This document shows positions 18,703 through 26,337 of a DNA stretch of 64,000 nt, in pieces; positions within the stretch are counted from its first letter, which is position 1; each line of letters begins with the position of its first letter. Below the pieces are notes generated by a model that searched no databases, had not been told where the DNA came from, and was given only the letters and a program-made list of their open reading frames with translations. Source of the stretch: Tamlana sp038148895 (lineage in GTDB: Bacteria > Bacteroidota > Bacteroidia > Flavobacteriales > Flavobacteriaceae); NCBI GenBank assembly GCA_038148895.1, contig JBBVGQ010000005.1. One strand, given 5' to 3'. The position numbers and the translations under genes were made by a program.

Positions 18703-19278
18703 TTGGCGCAATTACCTGAATTATATTTTAAAACGGATATTGAATGGCGCGAATGGTTGCATGAAAACCATCATTCATCAACAGGTATTTACTTGATTTT
18801 TTTTAAAGTTGAGCATGAAAACGATAGCATGAGGTGGGAAGAAGCCGTTAAGGTTGCGTTGTGTTATGGCTGGATAGATTCCACCGTAAAAAGTTTGGGC
18901 AATGGAAAAAGAAGGCAATACTTCACCCCAAGGAATGAAAAAAGTGTTTGGAGCGCATTGAACAAAAAGTATATTGAAGAATTGATTACCAATGAATTAA
19001 TGCATGAAAGCGGATTAAAAATTATTGAAATTGCCAAGCAAAATGGAAGTTGGGCTGCTTTGGACGATGTTGAAAATGGCGTGATACCCGAAGATTTACA
19101 AATTGAATTCAATAAAAATACCGTAGCTTTTAACAACTACCAAAACTTTGCGCCTTCATACCGAAAAAGCTATCTATATTGGCTAAATCAAGCCAAGCGA
19201 GAGGACACACGAAAAAAGCGCATTACCCAAATTATTCAATTATGTGCTGATAATATAAAATCTAGAGACCAGTATTAA
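18703..19278 (+). CDS. YdeI/OmpD-associated family protein
   Basis: A 191-residue soluble protein with the family signature W-E-E-A-V--A-L-C-Y-G-W-I-D (about residues 46-58), followed by YFTPRNEKSVWSALN. It uses a TTG start 2 nt after the M1 peptidase stop; no in-frame ATG lies before the conserved core. Family members have been linked to envelope stress and antimicrobial tolerance in enterobacteria, but no biochemical role is established. The tight spacing suggests co-transcription with the peptidases. Confidence 0.8.
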   Translation: MAQLPELYFKTDIEWREWLHENHHSSTGIYLIFFKVEHENDSMRWEEAVKVALCYGWIDSTVKSLGNGKRRQYFTPRNEKSVWSALNKKYIEELITNELMHESGLKIIEIAKQNGSWAALDDVENGVIPEDLQIEFNKNTVAFNNYQNFAPSYRKSYLYWLNQAKREDTRKKRITQIIQLCADNIKSRDQY

Positions 19279-19288
19279 TCTTATACTG

Positions 19289-20566
19289 CTAATAAATACT
19301 CGATTCCATCGATCTTTGGTTGATTGAACTATTGAAAATTGCTAATATGCGCTTAGCAATACCTGTCCAACCAAAATTACGCCTTGCAAAACGGGCACCT
19401 TCAACCGACAGTTCATTTCGCAACCTTGGGTATAGCAACGGCATAGACATCATGGCACCAAATTCCAAAGGTCTGTGCGGATCTGCAAACAAGGCTTGAT
19501 TTCCAAAATCAATTAAATCATAAAGACCACCATGAACCGTCACTACACTTGGTGTACCACAAGCCATAGCTTCAATGGCAACCATTCCAAATGGTTCGTA
19601 CCTTGATGGCATAGCGAAAATATTGGCCGATCGATATACATTTGCCAAATCTTTATCTGCCACATAATTTTTCCAGGTTATCTTATCTAAAACCCCAAGT
19701 TCTCCGGCAAGCTTTTTTAAACCAGCCACACCTTTATCATCTTGAGCAGATTGGTCGCCACCAATGGCAGCGACTAATCGGGCCTCAGGGCAAAGTTCAA
19801 AAACGGTAGGCAATGCCCGCAAAAGCAAATCATACCCTTTGTTATGTGCCATTCTACCTAAAGCCAAAATATCTGTGGGGTGTATATCATATTTTTCACG
19901 AATTTTGTCGTTCTCTTTTGACGGTATGGGATAAAATCTGTTTTCATCAATTCCCGGAGGAATCATACCACAATTTCTTGGCAGAACATCGTATTGCTGG
20001 GTAAGTAAATCAACTTGCGGCAATGTAGTAGCAATAACATAATTGCACATTTGATAGACAAAATATTCTTTTCTAATGCGTTCCTTAAATCGGTAGTTTT
20101 TTTCCATTTCCTCTTCATCCATATCACTTCCCATGGTGTGCTGTTTCCACCAACCCAAAGAATGGGGTGTATGAACATGAGAAATACCCAACTCTTCCGC
20201 AATTTTTTGTCCTGCCCAACCGGCATCCCAATAATGACTGTAAACGATGTCGTATTTTTTATTTTCCTTTTTTATGGCTGCCAAACAATTGGTAACAAAC
20301 TTTTTTAGGTGATCGTGCATATCTTCTTTCCTAATGAACTTTTTACCCCCAAAAGGAATGCGCCATACACTATAATTTTCATCGACATGATCGTATTCTG
20401 GTTGGTCTTCAAATTGTCGTGTTACCAAATCTACACGTTTTCCCAATCTACTGAAACGCTCGGCAAGTTCTAAAACATAAACTACTTGTCCTCCTGTGTC
20501 TGGTTTTCCTAATTCCGCATTGGCACCTACATATCCGTGCAAAGAAATCATCAATATCGACTTCAT
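19289..20566 (-). CDS. GT4 glycosyltransferase, sucrose-phosphate-synthase-like
   Basis: The N-terminus MISLHGYVG...GKPDTGGQVVYV with TGGQ, and the donor-site motif PSRYEPFGMVAIEAMACG (EX7E about residues 337-345), identify a retaining GT4 enzyme of the sucrose synthase / sucrose-phosphate synthase group. The GT domain is complete in 425 residues. It is 14 nt downstream of a protein that starts with a sucrose-phosphatase-like HAD domain, so the pair would make a phosphorylated disaccharide and dephosphorylate it. The product could be sucrose, mannosylfructose or glucosylglycerate. Cytoplasmic. Confidence 0.85.
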   Translation of the reverse strand: MKSILMISLHGYVGANAELGKPDTGGQVVYVLELAERFSRLGKRVDLVTRQFEDQPEYDHVDENYSVWRIPFGGKKFIRKEDMHDHLKKFVTNCLAAIKKENKKYDIVYSHYWDAGWAGQKIAEELGISHVHTPHSLGWWKQHTMGSDMDEEEMEKNYRFKERIRKEYFVYQMCNYVIATTLPQVDLLTQQYDVLPRNCGMIPPGIDENRFYPIPSKENDKIREKYDIHPTDILALGRMAHNKGYDLLLRALPTVFELCPEARLVAAIGGDQSAQDDKGVAGLKKLAGELGVLDKITWKNYVADKDLANVYRSANIFAMPSRYEPFGMVAIEAMACGTPSVVTVHGGLYDLIDFGNQALFADPHRPLEFGAMMSMPLLYPRLRNELSVEGARFARRNFGWTGIAKRILAIFNSSINQRSMESSIY

Positions 20567-20580
20567 TATTTCAAATTTTA

Positions 20581-22665
20581 TTATTTATTAATTATTTTTA
20601 AATCATGACAGGCTGAAATATATTGGGCTGCCGACCAAGCTTGATAAGCTTTTCCCATAGCTTTCCCTGTTGTGCCATGTGCCCATTCGGTAAATTCCCA
20701 TTCTTCAGTTAAACCTTCTTTATTAATTAGAGCCAACTTGTGCAGTTCAGAAATAGCAACATCCTTCAACCCTAATTTATTGATAAACTTCACCCAAAAT
20801 CCACCAACAAATGGCCAAATGCCTCCATTGTGGTAATGGTTGGGGAGATTTAATAAATTGACCGTATAGTATGGTCTCCAATCCGGGTCTCCCGGTGTAA
20901 CAACTGGGTATACATTCGAGACCGGAAAAGGATCATTAACACCAACACCCAACATAAATTTCAAGGTTTTATGTGCTTTCTCGACATCTACCGCACCATG
21001 TAAAAAGGCCAAAACATTGCCAAAAACATCGCAGCGCCAACTAAAGTCAAAAGGTGTTGTTTGAGCTATCAAATAAGAGGTATCCCCCAATGTAAACTGA
21101 CGTTCTGCAAAAGAGACCGACTGGAACAATTTTTGTTGCGTCGATGGCCAAAAGTTTTGCAATATCTCCTTTTTTATAACCTGAGACCATCTTATATATT
21201 TGCCCGCATCCTCGTAGTCTCCCAATATTTCCAACATACGCCCAAAGCATACATTGGCCCGATACCACAAAATTTCATCGTATAAGATGTTATAGCTTCC
21301 ACCAAATAAATCCGTCCAATCCCCAGCTTCAGGTATTTCCAACAAAGCATCATTATTGCTATCGTGAGCTCCTAACCAACGCATAGTTTCCTTTATATCG
21401 TCAATATATTTTCGAAGAAAATCAATATCCTTGGTAACATGAACATATTCATAGAAAGCGATAACTACCCAAATACCGCTATCTATAGAGCAAATACCGC
21501 CAACTCCCGAATAATCGGCCATGTTATCCTTAATTCGAACATTAGAAGGAATTTGACCATTATGAGAAATATGCTCAAGTAAAGTCACTAAGGTTTGTCT
21601 CTGGCACTTATGAATTTCTTCATCGCGAATTAAAGGAAGTGAACCAATAACTGTTATTGCGCCATCTCTAGCCCAAACACTGTGATAATTTTCGTCAGTA
21701 CCACTAGCTTCATTATCTTTTATTGAGCAGGCCGAAAAACCTAAGGGTGTAATATTCTTTTTTAGTGCCTCAATGGCCTTGGTATACCCTTCTTTTATGA
21801 GGGCTATTTTTTCATCTTCATCTTCCGAAGCAATATTTATCCTTTCCTGTTGAATAATGAAATCCTCAGAATGGTCCTTTTCTATAACGGACTGCGCTTC
21901 TTTTGGTAAAATACCATAGTAGATTAACCCTTCAATAACGCCGTCTCCATGCTCTCCTTCAGCATGATATATTTGTCTGTACTTCGTGAATTTATAAAGC
22001 TCTTCATGGGCATTAGCCACTACTATTCCGTTAATATTCTTCAAGTTGAACATAGCAGAATCATTTCCACTATCGCCAGCCACTAAAACATCGCTTGAAT
22101 CTAAATTGAGCTTTTTAAGCAACCATTGTAGCGCATTGCCCTTGTTTGCCCATTTTGGTAGTATATCCAAAAACTTTTCCCCAGAATAGACTACATTGAT
22201 GTGCATGTTGGCATTGGCAAAATCCTGTTCTATTTCAGTAATGTGTTCTGGTGTAGCATCATGAAAAAAATAGCTCCTCTTATAAGAATGTTGAAATCTT
22301 GACGGTTGCTCACTAATGGGATGGTCTATACTCTGTATGATACTTTCAACGGTTTCCAAATCCCAGCCTTCGTCAAGAACATCATTAAATTCCTTTACCA
22401 CCGATTGATTGGGGTAATCATATATATGTGTCCCTACACCAGAAATAATATAATCTGGCTCTGGCAAAACGCCTTTTTCAATTAAATTTTTAACATCGTC
22501 AATTAATCGACCTGTATTGTAGGTAAGTAAAATATCTGTTCCATTTTTATACTTTTTCCAGATTTTTGGAAAATTACTTTTTAGGGTATGAAACTCAACT
22601 AAGGTGTTATCAATATCAAAAGATAAGAGCTTGATGGAACTCTTCTTTGCAAGATTTGCTGCCAT
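20581..22665 (-). CDS. HAD-IIB phosphatase fused to an (alpha/alpha)6 glycoside hydrolase
   Basis: Residues 1 to about 265 form a HAD-IIB phosphatase: DXD motif SFDIDNT (D17, D19) and the metal motif GDSGNDSAM (about 203), as in sucrose-6-phosphate phosphatase. From about residue 300 the protein resembles GH63/GH100-type or amylo-alpha-1,6-glucosidase catalytic barrels (VWARDGAITV, EAGDWTDLF, HNGGIWPFVGG). One 694-residue chain would therefore dephosphorylate the product of the GT4 enzyme and also be able to hydrolyse a glucoside. It is first in a two-gene operon. Whether the hydrolase is active, and on what, is unknown. Confidence 0.8.
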   Translation of the reverse strand: MAANLAKKSSIKLLSFDIDNTLVEFHTLKSNFPKIWKKYKNGTDILLTYNTGRLIDDVKNLIEKGVLPEPDYIISGVGTHIYDYPNQSVVKEFNDVLDEGWDLETVESIIQSIDHPISEQPSRFQHSYKRSYFFHDATPEHITEIEQDFANANMHINVVYSGEKFLDILPKWANKGNALQWLLKKLNLDSSDVLVAGDSGNDSAMFNLKNINGIVVANAHEELYKFTKYRQIYHAEGEHGDGVIEGLIYYGILPKEAQSVIEKDHSEDFIIQQERINIASEDEDEKIALIKEGYTKAIEALKKNITPLGFSACSIKDNEASGTDENYHSVWARDGAITVIGSLPLIRDEEIHKCQRQTLVTLLEHISHNGQIPSNVRIKDNMADYSGVGGICSIDSGIWVVIAFYEYVHVTKDIDFLRKYIDDIKETMRWLGAHDSNNDALLEIPEAGDWTDLFGGSYNILYDEILWYRANVCFGRMLEILGDYEDAGKYIRWSQVIKKEILQNFWPSTQQKLFQSVSFAERQFTLGDTSYLIAQTTPFDFSWRCDVFGNVLAFLHGAVDVEKAHKTLKFMLGVGVNDPFPVSNVYPVVTPGDPDWRPYYTVNLLNLPNHYHNGGIWPFVGGFWVKFINKLGLKDVAISELHKLALINKEGLTEEWEFTEWAHGTTGKAMGKAYQAWSAAQYISACHDLKIINK

Positions 22666-22688
22666 AAATTAAAAAACATTCTTTTCTC

Positions 22689-22724
22689 TTTTTTGATGAT
22701 TTTCAATTAAAAACCATCAAAAAA
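22689..22724 (-). terminator. Hairpin upstream of the HAD-GH gene
   Basis: TTTTTTGATG (22689-22698) and CATCAAAAAA (22715-22724) pair perfectly around a 16-nt loop. It lies 24 nt upstream of the HAD-GH start on the minus strand. It could be a second terminator for the MoxR operon or a leader hairpin. Confidence 0.45.
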
Positions 22725-22749
22725 GAACCATTATTTGCATAATATACAT

Positions 22750-22795
22750 AAAAAAGACGCCAAAACCTACATTTATGCAAGCTTGTGTCTTTTTT
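22750..22795 (-). terminator. Probable terminator of the VWA-MoxR operon
   Basis: Arms AAAAAAGAC (22750-22758) and GTCTTTTTT (22787-22795) flank a 28-nt loop. It lies 87 nt after the MoxR-type gene's stop on the minus strand and ends in a T run in that direction. The stem is AT-rich and therefore only moderately convincing. Confidence 0.5.
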
Positions 22796-22882
22796 TATCG
22801 GAACGCAAAAATTAGATATGTTTTAATATGGATTTAGAAATATTAGAACGTCAAAGTTCTAATTTGCCAATGGAGAAAATGG

Positions 22883-24349
22883 TTAAATTCCACTGATAAA
22901 GCTTCCATAAGGGTCTTTAAATTGCACGCCTTCAGAGAACCTAAATTTACTCAATAACTTAAACTCAACTAAAGCCCAAAGCACAAATTCCTTTACAAAA
23001 TAACTATCTTGTTTTGATAACTTGGGTTGATATTTACCCAATAAATCGTCAAGAGGTGAAATGGCGCTAAGCAAGTTTTTGTATTCTTTATCATGTAAAT
23101 CATCCAATAATTCGAAACCTTCCTTTTGATTGAAAAACCATGATACAATATCATCGTACGGCCCAACCTCATCTTGTTTTTGTAGTTTCTCAATTTTCGG
23201 AAAAAACTCGGGAAACAAACTTTTTACAGCTTCACCAATTAAATTATATGCTACTACTGCAGCTCCCTCCTGCTCACCTTCATAAACCAATTCCACTTTA
23301 CCAGTTATGGAAGGAATGATTCCCACAAAATCAGATAACCTCACGGTAGTTTGCCCGTCACCATTTATTAAAGCACGCCTTTCCGCTGTACTCATTAAAT
23401 TTTCCAAAGCTGTTATGCTTAAACGTGCGCTAACGCCACTTTTGGAATCGATAAATTCACTTTCGCGGGCTTCAAAAACTATTTGCTCCAACAAATCCCT
23501 AGCTAAATCTGGAACTATCACGGTAGCTTTTTGGTTTTCAACCACTTTGGCTTCCTGTTCGGTAATTTGTCTGGCTGTTTCAATATTAGCTGGATAATGT
23601 GTCAAAATTTGTGAACCAATCCTATCTTTTAAAGGGGTTACGATGCTTCCCCTATTGGTATAATCCTCTGGGTTCGCAGTAAATAAAAATTGAATATCGA
23701 GCGGCAACCGCAACTTAAAGCCTCTAATTTGAATATCGCCTTCCTGTAAAATATTGAACAGAGCCACTTGAATTCTAGCTTGTAAATCTGGCAATTCGTT
23801 AATCACGAAAATACATCGGTTAGCCCGTGGAATCATACCATAATGAATCACTCGGTCATCAGCATAACTCAATCTTAAATTGGCGGCCTTTATAGGGTCT
23901 ACGTCACCAATGATATCGGCCACCGTAACATCGGGAGTGGCTAATTTTTCAGCAAATCGCTCACTTCTGTGCAACCAAGATATGGGCGTTTTATCTCCTT
24001 TTTCCTTTATCAACTCTATGGCATATCGCGAAATGGGATTGAAGGGGTCATCGTTGATTTCTGAGCCCTCAACATAAGGAATATACTCATCTAATAAATT
24101 CAACATTAATCTGGCTAAACGGGTTTTTGCCTGCCCGCGCAACCCCAATAAATTTATGTTATGACGTGATAAAATAGCGCGTTCCAATTCTGGGATTACT
24201 GTATTTTCATAGCCGTGCACTCCTTCAAAAGTGGCTTCTTTATTTTTTATCTTTTTGATTAAATTATCCCTAAGTTCATCTTTTATGGATTTACTTTTAT
24301 ATCCTGATGCCTTAAGTTCGCCTAAAGTTTTTATGTTTTCTATTTTCAT
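22883..24349 (-). CDS. MoxR-like AAA+ ATPase (magnesium-chelatase subunit I type)
   Basis: The Walker A motif GLRGQAKT (about residues 74-81) and the sensor/arginine-finger region FTANPEDYTNRG are seen. The segment INELPDLQARIQVALFNILQEGD is typical of the helix-2-insert AAA+ clade. At 488 residues it is longer than simple MoxR proteins because of a C-terminal helical region. It lies 3 nt downstream of a VWA protein, the standard MoxR-VWA pairing. Such pairs act as chaperones that insert metals or remodel protein complexes; the client here is unknown. Cytoplasmic. Confidence 0.87.
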   Translation of the reverse strand: MKIENIKTLGELKASGYKSKSIKDELRDNLIKKIKNKEATFEGVHGYENTVIPELERAILSRHNINLLGLRGQAKTRLARLMLNLLDEYIPYVEGSEINDDPFNPISRYAIELIKEKGDKTPISWLHRSERFAEKLATPDVTVADIIGDVDPIKAANLRLSYADDRVIHYGMIPRANRCIFVINELPDLQARIQVALFNILQEGDIQIRGFKLRLPLDIQFLFTANPEDYTNRGSIVTPLKDRIGSQILTHYPANIETARQITEQEAKVVENQKATVIVPDLARDLLEQIVFEARESEFIDSKSGVSARLSITALENLMSTAERRALINGDGQTTVRLSDFVGIIPSITGKVELVYEGEQEGAAVVAYNLIGEAVKSLFPEFFPKIEKLQKQDEVGPYDDIVSWFFNQKEGFELLDDLHDKEYKNLLSAISPLDDLLGKYQPKLSKQDSYFVKEFVLWALVEFKLLSKFRFSEGVQFKDPYGSFISGI

Positions 24350-24352
24350 TTC

Positions 24353-25480
24353 TTATCCTCTAATTCTTTTTTTTCTGTTTGTTTCATAGTCTTCAAAAAT
24401 CATTTCACCCAAGCCTTTAAGACCTGTGTAAAATGCTTTGCCTTGGTTAGCATAAGTAAACTCTCTAACAAATTGCATCAAATAATTGTCTTTGGCAATC
24501 ATAAAGGTTGTGATTGGAATGTGGAGTCTGCGGGCTTGTTGCGCCATCATATAGCACTTGTTCACTATTTTTGGATTTAGCCCAAAGCTGTCCTTAAAAT
24601 AATCACCATCCGGCAAACGCAAACAACTGGGCTTACCATCTGTAATCATGAAAATTTGTTTATTGGTGTTGCGTTTTCTGCGGAGCAAATCCAAAGCTAA
24701 TTCCAAACCTGCAACCGTATTGGTATGGTATGGGCCCACTTTTAAATAGGGCAAATCCTTTATTTCAATTTGCCAGGCATCATTTCCAAATACCAAAATA
24801 TCCAAGGTATCCTTTGGATAGCGGGTAGTAATAAGTTCTGCCAATGCCATGGCCACTTTCTTGGCTGGCGTAATTCTATCTTCACCATACAGAATCATAC
24901 TATGGCTGATGTCAATCATGAGCACCGTGCTCATTTGTGATTTGTGAAGCGTTTCTTCAACAACCAAATCATCTTCTGATAATGTAAAATCTCCAATACC
25001 GTGACTTATTTGAGCATTCTTCAAACTTTCTGTCATCGACACCTTATCTAGAGCATCACCAAATTGGTAATCCCTAAAATCCCCTGTGTGCTCATCACCA
25101 ATCCCTGGACTTTTGCTTCTATGGCTACCTTGACCGCTTCGTTTAATTTTTCCGAAAATTTGGTCAAGTGCCTGTTGCCGTATGGCCCGTTCGGTTTTTG
25201 CCGTAATGGACAAAGAACCATTTCCATCAGAATCTATCTCTTCCCTGAGATAACCTTTTTTCTTTAGGTCTTCAATAAAATCGTCGATGGTATAATCTGG
25301 AGTCGTGAGGTTGTACTCTTTGTCCAGCTCACGTAGCCAGTCAATAGCTTCATCAAAATCACCCGAAGTATGGGTAATTAACTCTTTGAAAATATCAAAA
25401 AGTTTATCAAAGGGCGATTGATTGGGAGCCTCGTAAGTTTTAAATACAAATCCTTTTCTTGAAGTATTCTTGTGTGTCAT
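24353..25480 (-). CDS. VWA-domain protein paired with MoxR ATPase
   Basis: A 375-residue protein. The C-terminal half is a von Willebrand A domain with the MIDAS motif DISHS (about residues 197-201), a downstream conserved threonine (HTNTVAG) and MITDGKPS. The N-terminal 150 residues are charged and helical. It probably binds a metal ion and hands a target to the ATPase that follows by 3 nt. It starts 88 nt downstream of the fnr-like gene's stop on the same strand, so readthrough from fnr is possible. The client protein is not identifiable from the context. Confidence 0.87.
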   Translation of the reverse strand: MTHKNTSRKGFVFKTYEAPNQSPFDKLFDIFKELITHTSGDFDEAIDWLRELDKEYNLTTPDYTIDDFIEDLKKKGYLREEIDSDGNGSLSITAKTERAIRQQALDQIFGKIKRSGQGSHRSKSPGIGDEHTGDFRDYQFGDALDKVSMTESLKNAQISHGIGDFTLSEDDLVVEETLHKSQMSTVLMIDISHSMILYGEDRITPAKKVAMALAELITTRYPKDTLDILVFGNDAWQIEIKDLPYLKVGPYHTNTVAGLELALDLLRRKRNTNKQIFMITDGKPSCLRLPDGDYFKDSFGLNPKIVNKCYMMAQQARRLHIPITTFMIAKDNYLMQFVREFTYANQGKAFYTGLKGLGEMIFEDYETNRKKRIRG

Positions 25481-25568
25481 AGCTGTATAAAAATACCAAT
25501 TTTTTATACAACAGTTAAAAGAATATAATTAGATTTATTTATAGCAATAGAAGTAAAGCAAATGAAGG

Positions 25569-26246
25569 CTACTCGACACGCTTAAGCCCTTCTAGGTCCT
25601 CAATTCTAATTTGCTTGCCAACTGTAGAAATAAGCCCTTCTTTTTTAAATTGGGAAAGTACCCTAATGGCAGATTCAGTAGCCGTACCAACAATATTGGC
25701 AAAATCTTCACGAGACAATAAAACGCTCAAGGTATTATCTGGATTTACACCAAAACTGTTGTAAATGTATATTAAAGTTTCAGCCAAACGTTGCTTAACA
25801 GACTTTTGTGCCATATTAACAATAAAATCGTCGGCTTCCTTTAAATCATGTGCCATTTCTTTGAGCACCTCAAATGAAAATTTTGGGTTTTTTTGAAGGT
25901 CAGCTATTATTTCACTTTTAGGAATAAAACACACTTCCATATCATTTAAAGCCACTGCTTGAAGATTTGAACTCTCGTTTGATATTAAAGAACGTTGCCC
26001 CAACAAATCTCCTTTAACGACCATTTTAACAATCTGATCCTTTCCGTTTTCACTTAATTTTGAGAGTTTGCAAATTCCATCCTTAACACAATAAACGCCA
26101 TTTATGGTTTCTCCTTCTTCAAAAATCACCTCTCCCTTTTTGATTGTTCTGGTTGTTTTACAACCTGAAATACGCACCAATTCTTCTTTGGTCAACGCTT
26201 TTAAGGAATTGAATTGTTTAATGATACATTGTTCGCACTTACCCAT
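25569..26246 (-). CDS. Crp/Fnr-family regulator, probable oxygen sensor
   Basis: Cyclic-nucleotide-type beta roll (residues about 28-115), dimer helix and a C-terminal HTH. Six cysteines lie in the N-terminal half (C4, C7, C29, C53, C59, C106). C106 in EVCFIP aligns with E. coli FNR C122, and C4/C7 sit where FNR has its N-terminal cluster ligands, so a [4Fe-4S] sensor is plausible. The recognition helix reads TESAIR (E191, R195), keeping the Glu and Arg that contact TGA in FNR targets but with Ile for Ser212. It is divergent from ccoI, with an FNR-like palindrome between them. Predicted activator of the five promoters described here. Whether it senses oxygen or NO is inference. Confidence 0.88.
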   Translation of the reverse strand: MGKCEQCIIKQFNSLKALTKEELVRISGCKTTRTIKKGEVIFEEGETINGVYCVKDGICKLSKLSENGKDQIVKMVVKGDLLGQRSLISNESSNLQAVALNDMEVCFIPKSEIIADLQKNPKFSFEVLKEMAHDLKEADDFIVNMAQKSVKQRLAETLIYIYNSFGVNPDNTLSVLLSREDFANIVGTATESAIRVLSQFKKEGLISTVGKQIRIEDLEGLKRVE

Positions 26247-26281
26247 ACCTATTTTTTAAGTTCGGTAAAATTAATGAAAAC

Positions 26282-26325
26282 ATGATAATTATCATATTAA
26301 TTTATCCTTTTACTTTGGACTTTTG
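26282..26325 (+). promoter_or_regulatory. ccoI promoter with FNR-like palindrome
   Basis: A perfect palindrome ATGAT-AATT-ATCAT (26282-26295), close to the E. coli FNR consensus, is followed after 22 nt by GACTTTTG (26318-26325), one base from TACTTTTG. It lies between the divergent fnr-like gene and ccoI. The spacing matches only the ccoI direction; towards the regulator it could serve autoregulation. Confidence 0.6.
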
Positions 26326-26337
26326 CCACAGGTATAA

